A stretch of 9,724 nucleotides of DNA from the NCBI GenBank assembly GCA_012729875.1, contig JAAYCC010000068.1:1-9724 (forward strand), in the 5' to 3' direction. A program made the translations under genes and the position numbers. This document shows positions 6,116 to 9,724 of this stretch, one piece after another (position 1 is the stretch's first letter; each line of letters starts with the position of its first letter). The notes under the pieces are model-generated. The model saw nothing but the letters and a program-made list of their open reading frames with translations, was not told the origin of the DNA and did not search any database. Source of the DNA: Clostridiales bacterium (lineage in GTDB: Bacteria; Bacillota; Clostridia; Oscillospirales; Oscillospiraceae).

Positions 6116-7147
6116 TTAGAACTGGCTGAGAAAACGGACGTCGTTCTCATATATGAGGCGAAGGTCGCTTATATTGAAGCGACGCATGGCCATGCGCTCT
6201 AAACCTATACCAAAGGCAAAGCCGGAGTAGACGCTTGAGTCTATTCCGCAGCCCTCGAGAACCTTCGGGTGGACCATGCCCGCGCCGAGAAGCTCTATCC
6301 AGCCCTCTCCCTTACAGACGCGGCAGCCCCTGCCGCCGCACTCGAAGCACTGGACGTCCACTTCGCAGGATGGCTCGGTGAACGGAAAGTGGTGCGGCCG
6401 GAAACGGGTGACGGTGTTCTCGCCGTAAAGCTGCCTCACAAGCGTATTAAGTGTGCCTTTTAGGTCTCCCATGGTGATGCCCCTGTCGACCACAAGCCCC
6501 TCTATCTGGTGGAACATGGGGCTGTGGGTCGCGTCCACCTCGTCCTTTCGGTAAACTCTGCCCGGGGAGATTATGCGTATGGGCAGAGGCTGGGTCTCCA
6601 TAACGCGGACCTGTACGGGCGAGGTCTGTGTGCGCAGCAGCAGACTGTCGTCGTCGGTGAAATAGAATGTGTCCTGCCTGTCACGGGCGGGATGACCCTC
6701 CTGTGTGTTGAGCTTGTCAAAGTTGTATATTGAGAGCTCGACCTCGGGGCCCTCGGCAATGGTAAAGCCCATGCTGATGAAGATGTCTTTTGCCTCGTCC
6801 AGAACTGTGTTCAGAGGGTGCTTTTTGCCTATTTCCACAGGCTTGCCGGGCATGGTTATGTCCAGCGTTTCGCTGCTCAGCCTCATTTCGAGGAGCTTTT
6901 CTGAGAGAGTTTTGCGGCGCTGTTCAATGTTGTATGTCAGCGTCTCGCGTACCTCGTTGGCGAGCTGTCCCACTATGGGGCGGTCTTCGGCGGAAAGAGC
7001 GCCCATCTGCTTCAATATTGTGGTCAGCTCGCCCTTTTTGCCAAGGTACTTTACACGCAGAGCTTCCAGCGCATCAATGTTTTCAGCGGCTGTTATAGCC
7101 CCAAGAGAGCTCTCTCTGAGCTGCTGCAACGTTTCTTTCATGCTCAT
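6116..7147 (-). CDS. pheS: Phenylalanine--tRNA ligase alpha subunit
   Basis: The catalytic class II subunit attaches Phe to tRNA-Phe using ATP. The 343 residues comprise an N-terminal coiled coil (about 1-95), HPL at 110-112, motif 1 region GFTIAEGPEVE at 127-137, HPARDRQDTFY at 152-162, motif 2 RVYRKDEVDATHSPMFHQIE at 197-216, and motif 3 GFAFGIGLERMAM at 309-321. Ala311 in FAFG is the amino-acid pocket residue equivalent to E. coli Ala294. A C-x2-C-x4-C-x2-C cluster at Cys267, 270, 275 and 278, common in Firmicutes PheS, may bind zinc. The start is ATG 7147 with AAAGGAG seven nt upstream; a second Met at residue 3 is possible but poorly spaced. First gene of the T-box-controlled pheST operon. 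Confidence 0.98.
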   Translation of the reverse strand: MSMKETLQQLRESSLGAITAAENIDALEALRVKYLGKKGELTTILKQMGALSAEDRPIVGQLANEVRETLTYNIEQRRKTLSEKLLEMRLSSETLDITMPGKPVEIGKKHPLNTVLDEAKDIFISMGFTIAEGPEVELSIYNFDKLNTQEGHPARDRQDTFYFTDDDSLLLRTQTSPVQVRVMETQPLPIRIISPGRVYRKDEVDATHSPMFHQIEGLVVDRGITMGDLKGTLNTLVRQLYGENTVTRFRPHHFPFTEPSCEVDVQCFECGGRGCRVCKGEGWIELLGAGMVHPKVLEGCGIDSSVYSGFAFGIGLERMAMRRFNISDLRLIYENDVRFLSQF

Positions 7148-7186
7148 CTTGTTCTCCTTTTATGTGATCTTTGTGTTTTTGGGAAT

Positions 7187-7220
7187 AAAAAAACTTCCGC
7201 CCCAATAAAAGGGACGAAAG
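7187..7220 (-). terminator. Regulated terminator of the pheST T-box
   Basis: On the minus strand CTTTCGTCCC (7220-7211) pairs with GGGGCGGAAG (7203-7194), 10 bp including two G-U pairs, followed by seven Ts (7193-7187). The CGTCCC arm lies just downstream of the T-box sequence and can instead join the antiterminator when uncharged tRNA binds. Confidence 0.93.
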
Positions 7221-7429
7221 GTCTGACTTCCGCGGTACCACCCGAATTCGGCGCAAAACGCCGCACTCTGCCGTCTGTAACGGGACGTACCGCCGATGAT
7301 TGGTCGGGTGCTCCGGGGCGAACCAAATATCTTTTACGCAGGGCGCTTTCAGCCGGCGGCGGCCCCTCTCTTTGGCGGTGACGGATATTATTTTCCCCTT
7401 CAGCGCAATTAACAATTTGTGACTACTAA
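7187..7429 (-). promoter_or_regulatory. T-box riboswitch (tRNA-Phe sensing) leader of pheST
   Basis: The minus-strand leader senses uncharged tRNA-Phe and decides between termination and read-through into pheS. Stem I: GCT (7404-7402) pairs with AGC (7312-7310), with a GAA/GG internal loop; GGGG (7398-7395) pairs with CCCC (7318-7315); AATATC (7389-7384) pairs with GATATT (7331-7326). The specifier loop between them holds TTC at 7322-7320, a Phe codon followed by a purine. The distal AGAGAG (7371-7366) and GGCTGAAAGC (7354-7345) match the conserved apical motifs. The T-box sequence GGGTGGTACCGCGG is at 7243-7230 and contains the bulge that pairs with the tRNA end. A terminator follows. The codon agrees with the downstream genes. 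Confidence 0.96.
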
Positions 7430-7435
7430 GCTATA

Positions 7436-7464
7436 CTTATAACATAAATATGTTCATAAGGCAA
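7436..7464 (-). promoter_or_regulatory. Promoter of pheST
   Basis: TTGCCT (7464-7459) and TATAAG (7441-7436) on the minus strand are 17 bp apart, with TGT before the -10 (extended -10). The start falls near 7429, just ahead of T-box stem I. A dyad AACATA-AA-TATGTT (7441-7454) sits within the spacer and touches the -10. Confidence 0.65.
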
Positions 7465-7472
7465 GATAAAAA

Positions 7473-7501
7473 TTGACTATTACAGAATTCGCGGATATAA
7501 T
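7473..7501 (+). promoter_or_regulatory. Promoter of the nnr - lipoprotein - alr unit
   Basis: TTGACT (7473-7478) and TATAAT (7496-7501) are separated by 17 bp; the -10 is perfect and the -35 matches five of six. The start near 7508 gives a short leader with the ribosome binding site at 7513-7522. Its -35 is only 8 bp from the -35 of the divergent pheST promoter. Confidence 0.85.
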
Positions 7502-7528
7502 ACAAATACTGTGGACGGAGGTCTTTTC

Positions 7529-9064
7529 ATGCGGCTGACAACATCAAAAGCCATGCGCGACGCCGACAGCAAGGCGATACACGTTCTGGGTATCCCCTCG
7601 ACACTCCTGATGACCAATGCCGCGGGGCACATAGCCGCTGCTGCAATGGGCCTTATCAATGGGAAGAAGTCCGCGGTCATATTCTGCGGATGCGGCAACA
7701 ACGGCGGAGACGGCGTGGCAGCCGCCTCATATCTGCTGCGCCGGGGCGTTGAGGTGCGCTGCTTTCTCGTAGGCGACCGTACCAAAATGACGGAGGATTG
7801 CGCCGAGATGGAGCGCAGGCTTACGGAACTGGGCGGAAGGCTGGAGGATTTCTCCGCAGATGAGGCAAGAAAGGCGCTCTCAGGCGCGGGTGTTGTGATC
7901 GATGCCATGTTCGGCATAGGGCTAAATGCTGATTTGAAGGGCAAGGCTCTAAAGGCTGTAGAACTGATCAATTCCGCGGACGTCCCCGTAGTTGCGGCAG
8001 ATATCGCAAGCGGCGTGGAGGCGGACAGCGGAAGAATTCTGAAGGCCGCCGTTAAAGCGGACGTCACGGTGACCTTTTCCCTGGCAAAAACAGGTCATTT
8101 TGTTGAGCCGGGCTGTACCTGCTGCGGTCAGCTCCGTATTGCTGATATAGGTATTCCCGCAGAGGTGGTCGCAGAGACGGAAACCGATGTTATAGCCGTC
8201 ATGTACGACGAATTGAGCCTGCCTGCGCGCTCACCGTTAAGCCACAAGGGCGACTACGGAAAACTGCTTGTGGTGGGCGGCAGTGTGGGGTATACCGGCG
8301 CACCTGTGCTCTGTGCCAGAGCCGCCGCGAGAAGCGGGGCCGGTCTTGTATCTCTCGGTGTTCCTCAGACGATTTATGAAATAGCGGCAAGCCATCTTCT
8401 GGAACCGATGCCATTTCCGCTGCAGGACGGCGCGGGCGGCCTTTTGAGCTCCAAAGCCGCTGTTCAGATCAGGGATAAGCTGCAAAGCTGCGACGCCTGT
8501 GTGATTGGCTGTGGGCTCGGTCGTTCCGACGAGCTGAGCAAGCTTGTGAGAGGGCTTCTCTGTGAAAGCGGCAGACGGTTTGTTATAGACGCAGACGGGC
8601 TCTATGCCCTTGGCGACGATCCCGCGGTCATAAAAGCGGCAGACATTCCGCCGATACTGACTCCGCATGAGGGCGAATTTGTCCGTCTGGGCGGAGCCCT
8701 CTCCGGAGACAGAGTCTCCGACGCCCGAAAATTTGCAGACGAGCGCAACTGCATTCTGGTTCTTAAAGGGCATCACACGATATGTGCGTTCCCCGGAGAA
8801 GAAGTTTACATAATACCATTTGGAAACGCGGGCATGGCAAAGGGCGGGAGCGGCGATCTGCTTGCGGGTATAATTGGAGGTCTTGTTGTGCAGCTGCCCG
8901 TAAAGCAGGCGGTGGTCACGGCATGCGCTATACATGCCCTCGCGGGCGATAGCTGTGCTAAGGAGCTTGGAGAATACTCCATGCTGCCCTCAGATATATT
9001 GGACGAAATACCTGAGATCACCAAAGAGATAATTTTTAATTCCCGAAAGGAATGGTCAAAATAA
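7529..9064 (+). CDS. nnr: Bifunctional NAD(P)H-hydrate epimerase / ADP-dependent NAD(P)H-hydrate dehydratase
   Basis: Repairs hydrated NADH and NADPH (NADHX/NADPHX) in the cytosol: the N-terminal domain interconverts R and S epimers and the C-terminal domain dehydrates the S form using ADP. The 511 residues cover both domains. Epimerase (YjeF_N, about 1-215): GCGNNGGDG at 54-62, VVIDAMFGIGL at 122-132, ADIASGVEADSG at 157-168. Dehydratase (ribokinase-like, about 230-505): HKGDYGKLLVVGGS at 239-252, LTPHEGEF at 377-384, and GNAGMAKGGSGDLLAG at 432-447, whose Asp443 is the expected catalytic residue. The start is ATG 7529, six nt after GGACGGAGGT; a GTG at 7511 is at the transcription start and lacks a ribosome binding site. 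First gene of the plus-strand unit. Confidence 0.96.
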   Translation: MRLTTSKAMRDADSKAIHVLGIPSTLLMTNAAGHIAAAAMGLINGKKSAVIFCGCGNNGGDGVAAASYLLRRGVEVRCFLVGDRTKMTEDCAEMERRLTELGGRLEDFSADEARKALSGAGVVIDAMFGIGLNADLKGKALKAVELINSADVPVVAADIASGVEADSGRILKAAVKADVTVTFSLAKTGHFVEPGCTCCGQLRIADIGIPAEVVAETETDVIAVMYDELSLPARSPLSHKGDYGKLLVVGGSVGYTGAPVLCARAAARSGAGLVSLGVPQTIYEIAASHLLEPMPFPLQDGAGGLLSSKAAVQIRDKLQSCDACVIGCGLGRSDELSKLVRGLLCESGRRFVIDADGLYALGDDPAVIKAADIPPILTPHEGEFVRLGGALSGDRVSDARKFADERNCILVLKGHHTICAFPGEEVYIIPFGNAGMAKGGSGDLLAGIIGGLVVQLPVKQAVVTACAIHALAGDSCAKELGEYSMLPSDILDEIPEITKEIIFNSRKEWSK

Positions 9065-9627
9065 GGCGGGCTGTAACGCTTGCACTTATGATAAGCCTTG
9101 TGTTTCTCGCCGGATGTTCCGGCTCGGAGAAGCTGGAGGAGGACTTTGAGCTATGGCGGGAGAGCTTTCTCGCCGTGGAAGAGCACGAGATAACTGCGGA
9201 TGTCACTTATTTTTCCTCCGACGACAGGGTCTGCGAATACACACTGCGCTACATATCCTCGGAGGACGGAGAGACCATTGAGGTCCTGTCTCCGGAGCTT
9301 ATAACAGGCGTATCTGCGCGGATTGAGAACGGTGAGTCGGAGCTGATCTTCGACGGTGCCATACTTGAGACGGGCAGCGGCGTAACAGAGGGGATCTCGC
9401 CCATGACAGCGCTCCCGGTATTTATGGATTTCATAAGGGAGGGACATGTCGAAAACCTCGGTAGGGAGAAAATGGAGGATGTTGAGGTTCTTGTTACGGA
9501 ACTGGAACTTGCAGACGGAGAGAAGATGACGCTCTGGCAGACCGGAGCTGAAATGGAACCTGTTTTTGCCGCTATACGCAAGGAAAATTCGGTCATTCTA
9601 AAAATAAACATTTCACAAATTAAATAG
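9052..9627 (+). CDS. Putative LolA-like lipoprotein
   Basis: The 191-residue product starts MVKIRRAVTLALMISLVFLA and has a lipobox LAGC with the lipidated Cys at 22, so it is predicted to be anchored on the outer face of the membrane. The mature part is acidic and rich in short beta-type segments. Phrases such as EYTLRY (about 63-68), EVLSPELITGVSARIENG and LIFDGAILETG, then ISPMTALPVFMDF, recall the LolA-like lipoproteins often found beside alr in Firmicutes (compare the ydcC-alr neighbourhood of Bacillus subtilis). No catalytic motif is visible and the function is unknown. The gene overlaps the end of nnr by 13 nt; AAAGG lies almost against the ATG at 9052, so translation may depend on coupling to nnr. 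A later start would remove the positive n-region. The identity is from resemblance only. Confidence 0.82.
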   Translation: MVKIRRAVTLALMISLVFLAGCSGSEKLEEDFELWRESFLAVEEHEITADVTYFSSDDRVCEYTLRYISSEDGETIEVLSPELITGVSARIENGESELIFDGAILETGSGVTEGISPMTALPVFMDFIREGHVENLGREKMEDVEVLVTELELADGEKMTLWQTGAEMEPVFAAIRKENSVILKINISQIK

Positions 9628-9645
9628 GACTTGAGGTACAAAAGA

Positions 9646-9724
9646 ATGCTTTACTTTAAAAAGAGAGCGTGGGCGGAGATCAGTATTACGGCATTACAGT
9701 ACAATATGTACAAGATACAGGATA
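9646..9724 (+). CDS. alr: Alanine racemase, N-terminal fragment (cut by window end)
   Basis: Alanine racemase is a PLP enzyme that makes D-alanine for peptidoglycan. Only 26 codons are inside the window. They read MLYFKKRAWAEISITALQYN and onward; the RAWAEIS-x2-AL-x2-N pattern is the hallmark of the Alr N-terminus, just ahead of the PLP-lysine strand, which lies beyond the edge. TTGAGGT at 9630-9636 is a fair ribosome binding site 9 nt before the ATG. It lies 18 nt after the lipoprotein stop with no terminator between, so it probably shares the nnr transcript. The order nnr/lipoprotein/alr supports the call. Confidence 0.85.
   Translation, partial: MLYFKKRAWAEISITALQYNMYKIQD

Noticed and set aside
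7409..7422. Rex-type redox operator (TTAACAATTTGTGA)
   Set aside because: The half sites face outward rather than inward as in TTGTGA...TCACAA, and the site lies within the pheST leader RNA, not at a promoter.
7441..7454. LexA (SOS) box in the pheST promoter
   Set aside because: GAAC and GTT half sites are present on the minus strand but 8 bp apart, while the Firmicutes LexA box needs 4 bp. pheST is also not a typical SOS target.
8237..8935. A 232-codon minus-strand open frame inside nnr
   Set aside because: It is antisense to the dehydratase domain of nnr, with no ribosome binding site or recognisable motif; a shadow frame.
1..9724. Mobile element, defence island, toxin-antitoxin or biosynthetic cluster
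   Set aside because: No transposase, integrase, nuclease, phage or synthase-type protein is present, and all open frames of good quality are housekeeping families. A toxin-antitoxin pair sometimes follows alr in Bacillus, but that region is beyond the window.

Overview
The window looks like ordinary chromosomal housekeeping DNA from a low-to-mid-GC Firmicute, most likely an anaerobic Clostridia/Oscillospirales-type bacterium. The reasons are: strong AGGAGG-type ribosome binding sites, a T-box leader on pheST, an IreB (UPF0297) protein, a Firmicutes-style PheS with a four-cysteine insert, and the order nnr - lipoprotein - alr. The taxon is an inference from gene content, not from a marker search.

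Layout. Positions 1-119 hold the 3' end of a plus-strand gene, perhaps a CoA-transferase. It faces mscL (minus, 214-606) across a hairpin. mscL and an ALDH3-type aldehyde dehydrogenase (plus, 803-2167) are divergent, each with its own promoter. The dehydrogenase converges on a divergent PlsC-like acyltransferase (minus, 2209-2904) across a 14-bp bidirectional terminator. A leader of about 130 nt lies upstream of the acyltransferase. Next on the minus strand are tRNA-Gln(CTG) (3186-3259), with consensus promoter and terminator, and ireB (3376-3618), also with its own promoter and terminator.

The central block is the pheS-pheT operon on the minus strand (7147 down to 3722), preceded by a T-box riboswitch with a TTC (Phe) specifier, so uncharged tRNA-Phe should control synthesis of phenylalanyl-tRNA synthetase. 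Back to back with it, a plus-strand run begins with bifunctional nnr (NAD(P)HX repair), overlaps a LolA-like lipoprotein gene, and ends in the first codons of alr (alanine racemase), cut by the window edge.

I found no CRISPR array, transposon, prophage, toxin-antitoxin pair, defence island or secondary-metabolite cluster. The more interesting points are small: an acyltransferase lacking the Asp of its HX4D motif, a possibly structured leader in front of it, an ireB gene away from ruvX, a palindrome inside the pheST promoter, and an uncharacterised lipoprotein coupled to nnr and alr. I do not see a convincing undescribed system.
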